Notes: a model not told the origin generated them from the sequence alone. A stretch of 64,000 nt of DNA from Kaistia terrae (GCF_026344005.1 NZ_JAPKNH010000002.1:186001-250000), one strand, 5' to 3'; numbered from the stretch's first letter, positions 8,908 through 17,839 are shown. Made by a program: numbers and translations.

Positions 8908-10344
8908 ATGGCGTACAACTATCCTGAGCTCTGCCTCGTCATTGGCGAAACGCGCATCACGGCCGAGCAGCGCCAGACGCGCCCGGTCATTGATCCGGCG
9001 ACAGGACAGGTGATCGCCGAGCTGCCGATCGCCACCGAGGCGGATATCCGCGCCGCTGCCGAAGCGGCAGCGCTGGCCTATCAGGATTGGCGCCGGACTT
9101 CGAGCCATCAACGGCAGGCGATCCTTCGCGCCGCCGCTGCCAAGCTGCGCGAGCGCCGCGAAGAACTGGCCTGGACGATCACCACCGAGCAGGGCAAGCC
9201 GCTGGCCGAGGCGCGCGGCGAGATCGATGCTTCCGCAGAGACGCTGGAATGGTTCGCCGACGAGGCGCGCCGCGCCTATGGCCGGATCATCCCGTCGCGC
9301 TTCCCCGGCCATCGCCAGCTCGTCGAAATCGAGCCGGTCGGTCCGGTCGCAGCCTTCGCGCCGTGGAATTTCCCGCTGATCAACGGCCTGCGCAAGGTCG
9401 CGCCGGCGCTCGCCGCCGGCTGCACCGTGGTGCTGAAGCCCGCCGAGGAAACCCCGGGTGCGACGATGATCGCGGTCGAGTGCCTGCGCGAAGCGGGGCT
9501 GCCGGCCGGCGTCCTGAACGTGCTCTATGGCGAACCGGCGCAGATCTCGGATGCGCTGATCAAGGCGCCGGAAATCCGCAAGGTGTCGTTCACCGGCTCG
9601 GTCTCGGTTGGCCAGTCGCTGGCAGCCCTTGCCGGCCGTCATGGCAAGCGCGCCACGATGGAACTCGGCGGCCATGCGCCCGTCATCATCCTGGACGATG
9701 TCGACGTTGATCAGGTCGCGACGCTGGCGGCGGCGGGCAAGTTCCGCAATGCCGGCCAGGTCTGCAATGGCGCAACCCGCTTCTATGTCCAGCGCGGCAT
9801 CTATGACCGCTTCCTGGCCGGCTTCGCCGAGCGTGCCGGCCGCGTCGTGGTCGGCGACGGCCGGGTCGATGGCACCCAGATGGGCCCGCTCGCCAACGAC
9901 CGGCGCGTGACGGCGATGGAAGGCTTTGTCGCCGATGCCCGCAAGCGTGGCGGCGGCGTCATCGGCGGTGAGCGGATCGGCAATGTCGGCAATTTCTTCC
10001 AGCCGACGATCCTGCACGATCTCGATCCGGCGGCGGAGGCTTATCATGTCGAGCCCTTCGGGCCTTTGGCGCTGGTCGCGCCCTTCGACAGCGAGGAAGA
10101 GGCGCTTGCCCGCGCCAATGACAGCAATGTCGGGCTTTCTTCCTTCGTCTTCACGGAAAGCGCGCGCCGCCAGCGCCGCATGATCGACGGCATCCAGGCT
10201 GGCCTCGTCGGCGTCAACACCTTCCAGGTCGCCTTCCCCGAGACGCCTTTCGGCGGCATCAAGGAAAGCGGCTTTGGCCATGAGGGCGGCGCAGAGGGGC
10301 TCGAGCCTTATCTGGCCAAGAAGTTCGTGCATATCGCCGGGTGA
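8908..10344 (+). CDS. NAD(P)-dependent aldehyde dehydrogenase (succinate-semialdehyde dehydrogenase-like)
   Basis: 478 aa, the usual size for class I aldehyde dehydrogenases. It has PWNFPL, the cofactor loop FTGSVSVG, the general base Glu252 in MELGGH and the nucleophile Cys286 in NAGQVCNG. This subgroup oxidises semialdehydes such as succinic or glutaric semialdehyde to the acids. It is divergent from the racemase-like gene, with a shared palindromic site between them. In context it probably finishes amino-acid or amine breakdown in the cytoplasm. Confidence 0.85.
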   Translation: MAYNYPELCLVIGETRITAEQRQTRPVIDPATGQVIAELPIATEADIRAAAEAAALAYQDWRRTSSHQRQAILRAAAAKLRERREELAWTITTEQGKPLAEARGEIDASAETLEWFADEARRAYGRIIPSRFPGHRQLVEIEPVGPVAAFAPWNFPLINGLRKVAPALAAGCTVVLKPAEETPGATMIAVECLREAGLPAGVLNVLYGEPAQISDALIKAPEIRKVSFTGSVSVGQSLAALAGRHGKRATMELGGHAPVIILDDVDVDQVATLAAAGKFRNAGQVCNGATRFYVQRGIYDRFLAGFAERAGRVVVGDGRVDGTQMGPLANDRRVTAMEGFVADARKRGGGVIGGERIGNVGNFFQPTILHDLDPAAEAYHVEPFGPLALVAPFDSEEEALARANDSNVGLSSFVFTESARRQRRMIDGIQAGLVGVNTFQVAFPETPFGGIKESGFGHEGGAEGLEPYLAKKFVHIAG

Positions 10345-10351
10345 ACCGTCG

Positions 10352-10405
10352 TCCCTGGCCGCCGATGTCGCCATCATCGGCGGCGGGATCGTGACGCTGA
10401 TGATC
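10352..10405 (+). pseudogene. Possible remnant of an FAD-dependent oxidoreductase N-terminus
   Basis: Just after the aldehyde dehydrogenase stop, one frame reads DVAIIGGGIV, the classic start of DAO-type flavoproteins (GxGxxG loop), with the final Gly of the motif replaced by Thr. The frame continues only about 25 codons with no family resemblance. This looks like a decayed gene start, though chance in GC-rich DNA is possible. Confidence 0.35.
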
Positions 10406-10501
10406 TGCAACGAAGCGCAAGCCCTACCGAGCGCGCCCTTCGACGTGCGTCGGTTTCCGTCCGCTTGTCGGCGCGCGTAGTAGCATTCGCTACAAGTCGC
10501 C

Positions 10502-11116
10502 TCACGCTCCCGTGCGTATCGCGACGGAGAGGGCCCGCACCCGCTTGCCGGTCGGCGACGTGAAGGCGTGGCCGACGCGCGCGTCGAAACAGACGCTGTC
10601 ACCAGTCGCGAGTTCCATTGGAGTTTCAAGATTCTCGCTGTGGAACAGCATCGGACCCTCCAGCGCGTAGACGAAGTTCTCGTCGTCGTGGCGGTCCCAT
10701 TGCTCGAGCATCTTGATGTCATCCGCTTCGACGGAGAATTCGACGACGACGAGCGGCGAGTTCGGATGGAGCCCGGCTTTCAGGAAGCGCAGGAAATAGA
10801 GGGAGGTCGAGAAGACCGCGCCCTCATTGCTCGCCGTGAACAGGATGTCGTCGGATTTCTCCTGGCTGGAGCCCTCCATCAGCTGGACCATGCTGACGCC
10901 GAAGCCGGAGGCGAGCTTGTGCAACGCGTTGAAGGTCGGCGACATTTCGCGCCGCTCGATCTTCGACAGGGCGGATCGCGACAGGCCGGTGTGCTCGCTG
11001 GTCGTCTCCAGCGTCCAGCCGCGCTCGTCGCGAAGCTCGCGGATGCGCGCCGCCAGAATGCGGGATGGCTCGGTGCCGGAGACGTCTCTCTGGATTGCCT
11101 TGCTGGTCTGAATCAT
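10502..11116 (-). CDS. XRE family transcriptional regulator with C-terminal cupin domain
   Basis: About 204 aa from the ATG at 11116; an ATG at 11155 gives 217 aa but neither start has a strong ribosome binding site. The N-terminal helix-turn-helix is clear (ARIRELRDERGWTLE, then GLSRSALSKIERREMSPT). The C-terminal half is a small-molecule-binding cupin beta-barrel (residues about 120-200). Such regulators usually control nearby amino-acid, amine or sugar catabolism. It lies between the aldehyde dehydrogenase and GMC genes, whose promoters share an identical palindrome, so it may be the factor that binds it. Confidence 0.82.
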   Translation of the reverse strand: MIQTSKAIQRDVSGTEPSRILAARIRELRDERGWTLETTSEHTGLSRSALSKIERREMSPTFNALHKLASGFGVSMVQLMEGSSQEKSDDILFTASNEGAVFSTSLYFLRFLKAGLHPNSPLVVVEFSVEADDIKMLEQWDRHDDENFVYALEGPMLFHSENLETPMELATGDSVCFDARVGHAFTSPTGKRVRALSVAIRTGA

Positions 11117-11188
11117 GGGTCCCCGTGCGGAAATGGTGCGCCTTGAACTTCTCATCGTTTCGTCGGCGCGCCATGCAAAATTTGTCTT

Positions 11189-12898
11189 CTAGCGACCCGC
11201 GAGGATATCGGCGGCGATCTTTTCGCCGATCATCATTGTTGAGGCGTTGATGTTGGCGGCCGGGATCGACGGCATGATCGACGCGTCCACCACGCGCAGC
11301 CCCTCGACGCCATAGACAGAGCCATGCGCGTCGACCACGGCCATGGGGTCGTCAGCGCGGCCCATCTTGTTGGTGCCGCAGGGGTGCCAGTCGCCCTGCA
11401 CGCCGGCGCGGATCCACTCTTCCATCAGCTTCTCGTCGGCCATCGTCTTGTCGAGCGGGAAGCGCTTGTCGACGGCGGCGCCCAGCACCAGCTGGCGCGC
11501 AGGACCACCGAGATCGAGCAGTCCGGCCGCGACATTGGTGATGATCTTGTTCATCGTCGTCGGCGCCGACAGGTTGCGCAGCGACGCAGCGTAGATGCCG
11601 GGCCAGTACGCATTGACATAGTTGGAGACGGGCGAGGCCGACAGGAGCCCGGCAACCTGGCGTGACGTGCTGATGAAGCGCTCGAGGTCGCGGCTGTCGG
11701 AAAGGTAGTTGAAGGCGACGAAGGGCTCGGAATTGGGCGAGGCGTCGTTGAGGCGGATGATGCCCTTCGAATAGGCCTTGTTGGGGCCGAAATTGACGGT
11801 GCCGAGGCGCTCGCCGAGCCTTGTCGCGGAGAAGCGGCCGGAAACGGTCAGCTTCATGTCGACGCGCGGCGTCCGCGGATGGCCCGAACTCCAGCGCATA
11901 TGCATCAGGAAGCCGTTCTTGGTGGCCCGCGACAGCTGGCCTTCCGGCGTCAGGTGCACGCCGAAGCCGATCAGCGGGTGGTCGAGCAGGTTTTCGCCAA
12001 CGCCGCGCCGGTCGGCAAGGACAGCGATGCCGTGCTCGGCCAGATGCTCGGCCCGGCCGATGCCCGCGCGCATCAGCACTGCCGGCGAATGCAGCGCGCC
12101 GGTCGAGATGATGACTTCGCCGCCCTCGATCGTCTCGGTCTTGTCGCCGCGCTTCACCGTGACGCCGGTGACGCGCTTGCCCGCGAAGGTGAGGCTCTGC
12201 ATCACCGTCTCGGCCATGATCTTCAGGTTCGGGCGACGGCGGGTCGCTTCGTCGAGATAGCCAGCGGCCGAGGAGACGCGGTGGTTGTAGGCGTTGTTGC
12301 GGCTGAACGGGAAGCAGGCGTCGCCGACCTGCTGGTGGCTGTCGTCGATATAGGGAATGCCGATCTTGCCGACGGCGTCGCGGAAGGCGTGCGCGAACGG
12401 GCTCCAGTATTCCGGGAAGGTGCGGCGGATCGGAATGCGGCCGTCGGTGCCGCTGAGCGGGGTCTGGAAATCGAGGTCGCGCTCGATCTTCTTGATGTAG
12501 GGCAGGCAATCGTCCCACGACCAGCCGGCGGCGCCCATCGCCTCCCACTCGTCATAATCGGAAGCGAGGCCGCGGATGAACACCTGGCCGTTCACCGAGG
12601 AGCCGCCGCCCATGACCCGCGCCTGCTCGTAGCGGCGCTCCGGCATCTCGGCCTTGATCTCCTTGGGCGACTTGTTGCCGATCGGGCCGGTATAGGCCTT
12701 CAGCTCGGTCCAGTAGCGATGGGGCTGGAAATAGTCCGGCAGGAATCCATCGGCATAAATCGCGTTGGGAACCGCCTCGGGCGGCGTGTCCGGTCCGGCC
12801 TCGATCAGCAGTACGCGGCGCTTCGGATCGGCCGAAAGGCGGTTGGCCAGCACGCAACCGGCGGAGCCGCCGCCAACGATGATATGATCGAAAAACAT
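11189..12898 (-). CDS. GMC family oxidoreductase (choline dehydrogenase-like)
   Basis: FAD-dependent alcohol oxidoreductase, 569 aa, full length for the glucose-methanol-choline family. The N-terminal FAD loop is VGGGSAGCVLANRL. The GMC signature region has GGGSSVNGQVF. The C-terminal catalytic pair is the His in DWHPCGTNKMG and the Asn in AANINAST. It oxidises a primary alcohol to an aldehyde, which the aldehyde dehydrogenase at 8908 could take to the acid; the two genes share the same putative operator. Confidence 0.85.
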   Translation of the reverse strand: MFFDHIIVGGGSAGCVLANRLSADPKRRVLLIEAGPDTPPEAVPNAIYADGFLPDYFQPHRYWTELKAYTGPIGNKSPKEIKAEMPERRYEQARVMGGGSSVNGQVFIRGLASDYDEWEAMGAAGWSWDDCLPYIKKIERDLDFQTPLSGTDGRIPIRRTFPEYWSPFAHAFRDAVGKIGIPYIDDSHQQVGDACFPFSRNNAYNHRVSSAAGYLDEATRRRPNLKIMAETVMQSLTFAGKRVTGVTVKRGDKTETIEGGEVIISTGALHSPAVLMRAGIGRAEHLAEHGIAVLADRRGVGENLLDHPLIGFGVHLTPEGQLSRATKNGFLMHMRWSSGHPRTPRVDMKLTVSGRFSATRLGERLGTVNFGPNKAYSKGIIRLNDASPNSEPFVAFNYLSDSRDLERFISTSRQVAGLLSASPVSNYVNAYWPGIYAASLRNLSAPTTMNKIITNVAAGLLDLGGPARQLVLGAAVDKRFPLDKTMADEKLMEEWIRAGVQGDWHPCGTNKMGRADDPMAVVDAHGSVYGVEGLRVVDASIMPSIPAANINASTMMIGEKIAADILAGR

Positions 12899-12938
12899 GG
12901 CGACCCCATAAATCCAGGCTAGGAAATCAACTGTTTAA

Positions 12939-12967
12939 GTCATAATTCCACTATAGGGGATCGTCAA
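12939..12967 (-). promoter_or_regulatory. Promoter of the GMC oxidoreductase gene
   Basis: On the - strand, TTGACG (12962-12967) and TATGAC (12939-12944) are separated by exactly 17 bp, a good sigma-70-type promoter about 40 bp before the ATG at 12898. The palindrome at 12947-12960 fills the spacer, so a bound protein would block polymerase. Confidence 0.55.
12947..12960. promoter_or_regulatory. Shared 14-bp near-palindromic operator, copy 2
   Basis: TCCACTATAGGGGA, identical over all 14 bp to the site at 8846-8859, placed between the -35 and -10 hexamers of the GMC oxidoreductase promoter. Its position suggests repression. Confidence 0.6.
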
Positions 12968-12997
12968 TGCGGGGTGGCGGTTTCGTCCGAAGCCCGG

Positions 12998-13474
12998 TTA
13001 TCCGCCGATATCGCGGATCGGGAAGGGGCGCTGTTCCTCGATTGCTTCCATGGCGAAATAGGAGGTCACCGTATCCAGTTCGACCTTCTCGATCAGGCGC
13101 TGGTAGAAGCGGTCATAGCTTGCCAGGTCATGCGTGACGATCTTCAGCATGTAGTCGTAATCGCCGCCGATCCGGTAGAAGTCGATCACTTCCGGCATCG
13201 ACTGCACATGCTGGCGGAAGGTTTCCAGCCACGCCTTGGAATGATGGCGGGTGCGGATCATGACGAAGACGACGACATCGAGGTCGACGGCGGCGCGGTT
13301 GAGGCGAACCGAATATCCCTGGATGACGCCACTTTGCTGGATCGCCTGCAGCCGCCGCCAGCAGGCGTTCTGCGACAGGTGCACCGTCTCCGCCAGCTCG
13401 CGCTGGGACAGCGATGAATCATTCTGCAGGGCGCGCAGAATCCGCAAGTCCATATGATCGAATTTTGGCTTCAT
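12998..13474 (-). CDS. Lrp/AsnC family transcriptional regulator
   Basis: 158 aa from the ATG at 13474 (MKPKFDHMDLRIL), the usual family start; an ATG at 13507 would add 11 residues and neither has a clear ribosome binding site. HTH region: LSQRELAETVHLSQNACWRRL; effector domain from about residue 70, including IGGDYDYMLKIV. Two copies of ATGATCGAATTTGG-like sequence, 32 bp apart, lie over its start, so autoregulation is likely. It is divergent from the class V aminotransferase-like gene at 13618 and may control it. Confidence 0.85.
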   Translation of the reverse strand: MKPKFDHMDLRILRALQNDSSLSQRELAETVHLSQNACWRRLQAIQQSGVIQGYSVRLNRAAVDLDVVVFVMIRTRHHSKAWLETFRQHVQSMPEVIDFYRIGGDYDYMLKIVTHDLASYDRFYQRLIEKVELDTVTSYFAMEAIEEQRPFPIRDIGG

Positions 13475-13499
13475 GATCCGATCAAATGATCGAATTTGG
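13454..13499. promoter_or_regulatory. Two direct repeats at the Lrp start
   Basis: ATGATCGAATTTTGG at 13454-13468 and ATGATCGAATTTGG at 13486-13499 are offset by 32 bp, about three helical turns, and lie on the Lrp gene's side of the divergent 13474/13618 region. This phasing suits an Lrp-type oligomer. Confidence 0.4.
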
Positions 13500-13617
13500 T
13501 GATGCATGTCAATGAAGTCGGTGTATTTTCCGCGTTTGGAAGTTGAAATGATGGTTTGAATGACCCGTTTCGACTTTGGCTTGCGACGGGCTTCTTCCTT
13601 TCAGAAGGCGCACGGCC

Positions 13618-15096
13618 ATGGATATCCCCCGCGACACGATCGAGACCGTCAACGCCACGCCGCTGCAGCGCTTTCGCGCCGGGCTTTCCAGCCTCGGCAT
13701 CGTGCGCGAATTGCGCGAGGGCCTGATCGGCGAGGGCAAGCCGATCGACGGACCGTTTGGGCCAAAGCCCTTGCTGTATGCCGATTATGTCGCCTCGGGT
13801 CGGGCGTTGCGCCAGGTCGAGACCTTTGTCATGGAAGAGGTTCTGCCCTTCTATGCCAACAGCCACACCGAGGCGTCCTATTGCGGTGGCGCCATGACGC
13901 GGATGCGCCGCGAAGCGCGCGCCACTATTGGTCGGCTGGTCGGCGCCGATGACGATTGCGCTGTCATCTTCACCGGCTCGGGCGCTACCGCCGGCATCAA
14001 CCGGCTGGTGTCGCTGCTCGGCGTCGCCGATGCCGCGCAGCGTGGCGAAAACCCGCTGGTTCTCGTCGGCCCCTATGAGCACCATTCCAACATTCTGCCA
14101 TGGCGCGAGAGCGGCGCCGAAGTACTCGAGATCGCCGAGGCGGCCGAAGGCGGTCCTGACCTCGCCGAGCTAGAGGACGTGCTGGCGCGCACCAGCGAGC
14201 GCGGCCTGCGTATCGGCGCGTTCTCCGCCGCCTCCAACGTCACCGGCATCACGACGGATACGGATGCGGTGACGGCGCTGCTGAAGCGGCATGGCGCGCT
14301 CGCCGTCTGGGATTATGCCGGCGGCGGTCCCTACATGCCGATGAACATGGCGCCGGCGGCCGGCCTGAAGAAGGACGCGATCGTGCTGTCGCCACACAAG
14401 TTTGTCGGCGGCCCCGGCGCGTCCGGCATTCTCGTGGTGCGGAAGTCCGCCGTCGCGCAGACGCGGCCGAGCTGGCCCGGCGGCGGCACGGTGTCGTTCG
14501 TCTCGCCCTGGGGGCATGATTATGTGAAGGACCTTTCCGCGCGCGAAGAGGCCGGGACGCCGAATGTCGTCGGCGATATCCGCGCCGTGCTCGCCTTCCT
14601 CGTCAAGGATGCCGTTGGGCAGGATTTTATCGACCACCGTCATGCCGACCTGAACGCTCGGGCGCTGGCTTCATGGTCGCAAAACCCGCGGCTGAAGCTT
14701 CTTGGCGTCGACAGGGGTAACCGGCTGCCGATCTTTTCCATGCGTGTCCTGAACGGCGAGGGCGGCTTCGTCCATCACCAGCTCTTCACCCGGATGCTGA
14801 GCGATTGCTTCGGCATCCAGGCGCGCGGTGGCTGCGCCTGCGCCGGGCCGTATGCGCATCGCCTGCTCGGAATCGATGAGGAAGCCTCCAACGCCATCCG
14901 CGCCAGCCTCGGCGCTGGTCAGGAAATAGAGAAGCCCGGCTGGATCCGGTTGAATTTCAGTTTCCTGATGGACGACACAAAGGCAGATTTCCTGATCCGT
15001 TCGGTCGATGCGCTCGCGCGGGACCCGGCAGCGGCCTCGGCCTATCAGGTTGATGTCGCAACGGCCAAGTTTCGGCCGACGTCTTCTGCTGCGTGA
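13618..15096 (+). CDS. Class V aminotransferase-fold PLP enzyme (cysteine desulfurase-like)
   Basis: 492 aa from the ATG at 13618, preceded by AGAAGG. The fold-type I PLP enzyme has the binding lysine in SPHKFVGGPG (Lys261) and the upstream Asp in WDYAGGG. A loop reading GGCACAGPY (Cys406, Cys408) sits where cysteine desulfurases carry their persulfide cysteine. It resembles SufS/CsdA-type enzymes, which release sulfur from cysteine, but is about 90 residues longer and could also be a selenocysteine or kynureninase-like lyase. The MBL gene follows after 51 nt and SulP after that, supporting a sulfur role. Confidence 0.72.
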   Translation: MDIPRDTIETVNATPLQRFRAGLSSLGIVRELREGLIGEGKPIDGPFGPKPLLYADYVASGRALRQVETFVMEEVLPFYANSHTEASYCGGAMTRMRREARATIGRLVGADDDCAVIFTGSGATAGINRLVSLLGVADAAQRGENPLVLVGPYEHHSNILPWRESGAEVLEIAEAAEGGPDLAELEDVLARTSERGLRIGAFSAASNVTGITTDTDAVTALLKRHGALAVWDYAGGGPYMPMNMAPAAGLKKDAIVLSPHKFVGGPGASGILVVRKSAVAQTRPSWPGGGTVSFVSPWGHDYVKDLSAREEAGTPNVVGDIRAVLAFLVKDAVGQDFIDHRHADLNARALASWSQNPRLKLLGVDRGNRLPIFSMRVLNGEGGFVHHQLFTRMLSDCFGIQARGGCACAGPYAHRLLGIDEEASNAIRASLGAGQEIEKPGWIRLNFSFLMDDTKADFLIRSVDALARDPAAASAYQVDVATAKFRPTSSAA

Positions 15097-15147
15097 TGGT
15101 TGGTGGAAACTTGCTATTCATGGGTTGGGAAGGCGGGGTCTAGAGAC

Positions 15148-16029
15148 ATGTCAGGCAACGCGCAGGTTACCGGGTTCTTCGATCCCCGGACATTTTCCAT
15201 CCAGTATGTCGTCGCCGATCCCGCCACGCGGCGCTGCGCGATCATCGATCCCGTTCTCGACTATGACGAGAAATCGGGTTCCATCGCGCCAATCCATGCC
15301 GATCGCCTGCTTGAGTTCGTCGCTGCCCAGGGGTTGAGCGTCGAGTGGATCCTCGACACCCATCCGCATGCCGATCACCTTTCGGCCGCAGACTACCTGC
15401 GCGGGAAGACCGGTGCGCCGACAGCGATCGGCGAAAAGGTGGTGGCGGTCCAGAAGATCTGGAACTCGATCTATAACCGGCCCGAACAGGCGGCCGACAG
15501 GTCTGCCTGGGATCGGCTGTTTGCCGATGGCGACCGTTTTCGCATCGGCGATCTCGAGGCGCGGGTGATGTTTTCGCCCGGTCACACGCTCGCTTCGATC
15601 ACCTATGTCGTCGGCGACGCGGCCTTCGTGCATGACACGCTGTTCATGCCCGATAGCGGCACGGCGCGCGCCGATTTTCCCGGCGGGTCGGCCAGCGATC
15701 TCTGGCATTCGATCCAGGCCATCCTGTCCCTGCCGGACGAGACGCGCCTGTTTACCGGCCATGACTACCAGCCGGGCGGCCGCGAGCCGAAATGGCAGAG
15801 CACGGTAGCCGAGCAGCGCGCTCACAACACGCACATCTCCGTCTGCGCGACCGAAGCCGAATTCGTGGACGTGCGCCGCCGGCGCGATGCGACGCTGCCG
15901 ATGCCCAAACTCATCCTGCATGCGCTGCAGGTGAATACGAATGGCGGTCGGCTGCCCGAGCCGGAAGCCAATGGCCGCCGCTATCTCAAGATTCCGATCG
16001 GCGCGCTCGGCGAGCCGAATTGGGACTGA
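15148..16029 (+). CDS. MBL-fold metallo-hydrolase, persulfide dioxygenase/Blh-like
   Basis: 293 aa from the ATG at 15148. The metal motif is DTHPHADHLSA, followed by FSPGHTLAS and LFTGHDYQ, the ETHE1/Blh-type pattern in which a mononuclear iron is bound by two His and one Asp. ETHE1 enzymes oxidise glutathione persulfide to sulfite; a glyoxalase II activity is the main alternative. It lies between a cysteine-desulfurase-like gene and a SulP anion transporter in one transcription direction with short gaps. I infer sulfur oxidation. Confidence 0.75.
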   Translation: MSGNAQVTGFFDPRTFSIQYVVADPATRRCAIIDPVLDYDEKSGSIAPIHADRLLEFVAAQGLSVEWILDTHPHADHLSAADYLRGKTGAPTAIGEKVVAVQKIWNSIYNRPEQAADRSAWDRLFADGDRFRIGDLEARVMFSPGHTLASITYVVGDAAFVHDTLFMPDSGTARADFPGGSASDLWHSIQAILSLPDETRLFTGHDYQPGGREPKWQSTVAEQRAHNTHISVCATEAEFVDVRRRRDATLPMPKLILHALQVNTNGGRLPEPEANGRRYLKIPIGALGEPNWD

Positions 16030-16066
16030 TCGCCTCCGAATTGTCGACGTCCCGAGCCTTCCTCCA

Positions 16067-17839
16067 ATGCGGGCCGAAAGCGTGATCGCAAGACTGCTGC
16101 ATCGAACCTTCCCCATCCTCGACTGGGGCCGCCGCTACAACCGATCGACGCTGACCAACGACCTGATCGCCGCGCTGATTGTCACGGTGATGCTGGTGCC
16201 GCAATCGCTCGCCTATGCGATGCTGGCCGGGCTGCCGCCGCAGATCGGGCTCTATGCGTCGATGCTGCCGCTGGTCGCCTACATGCTGTTCGGCACCAGC
16301 CGGGCGCTGGCGGTCGGGCCGGTCGCGGTCATCTCGCTGATGACGGCGGCGGCGATCAGCCAGGTCGCGGCACCCGGATCGCCCGAATATCTCGCCATGG
16401 CGGTGGCGCTCGCCTTCCTCTCGGGCGTCATCCTGGTGCTGATGGGCGTATTCCGGCTCGGCTTCCTCGCCGGGCTGCTCAGCCGGCCGGTTATCTCCGG
16501 CTTCATTACCGCGTCGGGCGTGCTGATCGCTGTCAGCCAGTTCAAGCACATTCTTGGTGTCCCGGCGGGCGGCAGTACCTTGCCCGGCATGGTGGCCGGC
16601 CTGGTCGGCGCGAGTCCTCTCGTCAATCCCTATGCCGTCGTTATCGGCGTCGGCGTCGCTGCCTTCCTGATCTTCGTGCGCTCGCGGCTGAAGGGAGTGT
16701 TGCTCCAACTCGGCCTCGGTCGCGCGGCGGCAGAGTTGATCGTGCGGCTCGGGCCGATCGCGGCGATCGTCGTGACGACGGCGGCGGCCGTCGTCTTCGA
16801 CCTGCAGGCCAAGGGCGTGCAACTGGTCGGCGCCATCCCGCAGGGGCTTCCGGTTTTCTCGCTGCCGGATCTCTCGATCGAGACCATGACGCGGCTGGCC
16901 GGACCCGCCTTGCTGCTCAGCGTCGTCGGCTTCGTCGAGTCGATTTCGATTGCCCAGACGCTCGCCTCGAAGCGGCGGCAGCGGATCTCGCCCAATCAGG
17001 AACTGATCGGCCTCGGCGTCGCCAATCTCGCTTCCGGCTTCTCTTCCGGCTATCCGGTGACCGGCGGCTTCGCCCGCTCGGTGGTCAATTTCGACGCTGG
17101 CGCCGAGACGCCGGCGGCCGGGCTCTATACCGCCATCGGAATCGGTCTCGTCACGCTGTTCCTGACGCCCTATCTCGCGCACCTGCCGCAGGCGACGCTG
17201 GCGGCCACGATCATCGTGGCCGTGCTGTCGCTGGTCGATATCGCGGCGATCCGGCGCGTCTATTCCTATTCGCGGCCGGATTTCGTGGCGATCTGCGCGA
17301 CGATCCTGGTGACGTGGATCTGGGGCGTCGAGATCGGCGTGGTCACCGGTGTCGCGGTGTCGCTGATCCTGCATCTCCACCGCACCAGCCGGCCGCACAT
17401 GGCCATTGTCGGCCAGATGCCGGGAACCGAGCACTTCCGCAATGTCGAACGTCATGCCGTCATCACCGACGAGGCGGTGCTCGGCTTGCGCGTCGACGAA
17501 AGCCTCTATTTCGGCAATTGCGGCTTTCTCGAAGACAATATTCTGAAGCTGGTGGCCGAGCGGCCGAAGATGCGCCACCTGATTTTGATGTGTCCGGCCG
17601 TCAACACCATCGATTCCAGCGCGCTCGACAGCCTGTTCGAGATCAATCGCCGCCTGGCGGACGCGGGTGTCCGCTTTCACCTCTCCGAGGTGAAGGGGCC
17701 GGTGATGGACCGGCTGCGCCATTCGAACCTCCTGACCGATCTGTCCGGCAAGGTGTTTTTGAGCCAGATGGAGGCGGTCCGGGCGCTGACACGATCGTCC
17801 GCCGCTCCGGCCGAGCCGGGCCTGTCGCCCACCGACTGA
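16067..17839 (+). CDS. SulP family inorganic anion transporter with STAS domain
   Basis: About 590 aa. The N-terminal two thirds form the sulfate transporter membrane domain with the family motif beginning TVMLVPQSLAYAMLAGLPP and the GLYAS segment. The C-terminal STAS domain (about residues 450-560) contains the phosphorylatable-loop region VNTIDSSALDSL. SulP proteins move sulfate, bicarbonate or dicarboxylates across the inner membrane. The ATG at 16067 lacks a strong ribosome binding site; a GTG at 16082 is an alternative. It follows the MBL gene by 37 nt, which favours sulfate or sulfite as substrate. Confidence 0.85.
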   Translation: MRAESVIARLLHRTFPILDWGRRYNRSTLTNDLIAALIVTVMLVPQSLAYAMLAGLPPQIGLYASMLPLVAYMLFGTSRALAVGPVAVISLMTAAAISQVAAPGSPEYLAMAVALAFLSGVILVLMGVFRLGFLAGLLSRPVISGFITASGVLIAVSQFKHILGVPAGGSTLPGMVAGLVGASPLVNPYAVVIGVGVAAFLIFVRSRLKGVLLQLGLGRAAAELIVRLGPIAAIVVTTAAAVVFDLQAKGVQLVGAIPQGLPVFSLPDLSIETMTRLAGPALLLSVVGFVESISIAQTLASKRRQRISPNQELIGLGVANLASGFSSGYPVTGGFARSVVNFDAGAETPAAGLYTAIGIGLVTLFLTPYLAHLPQATLAATIIVAVLSLVDIAAIRRVYSYSRPDFVAICATILVTWIWGVEIGVVTGVAVSLILHLHRTSRPHMAIVGQMPGTEHFRNVERHAVITDEAVLGLRVDESLYFGNCGFLEDNILKLVAERPKMRHLILMCPAVNTIDSSALDSLFEINRRLADAGVRFHLSEVKGPVMDRLRHSNLLTDLSGKVFLSQMEAVRALTRSSAAPAEPGLSPTD

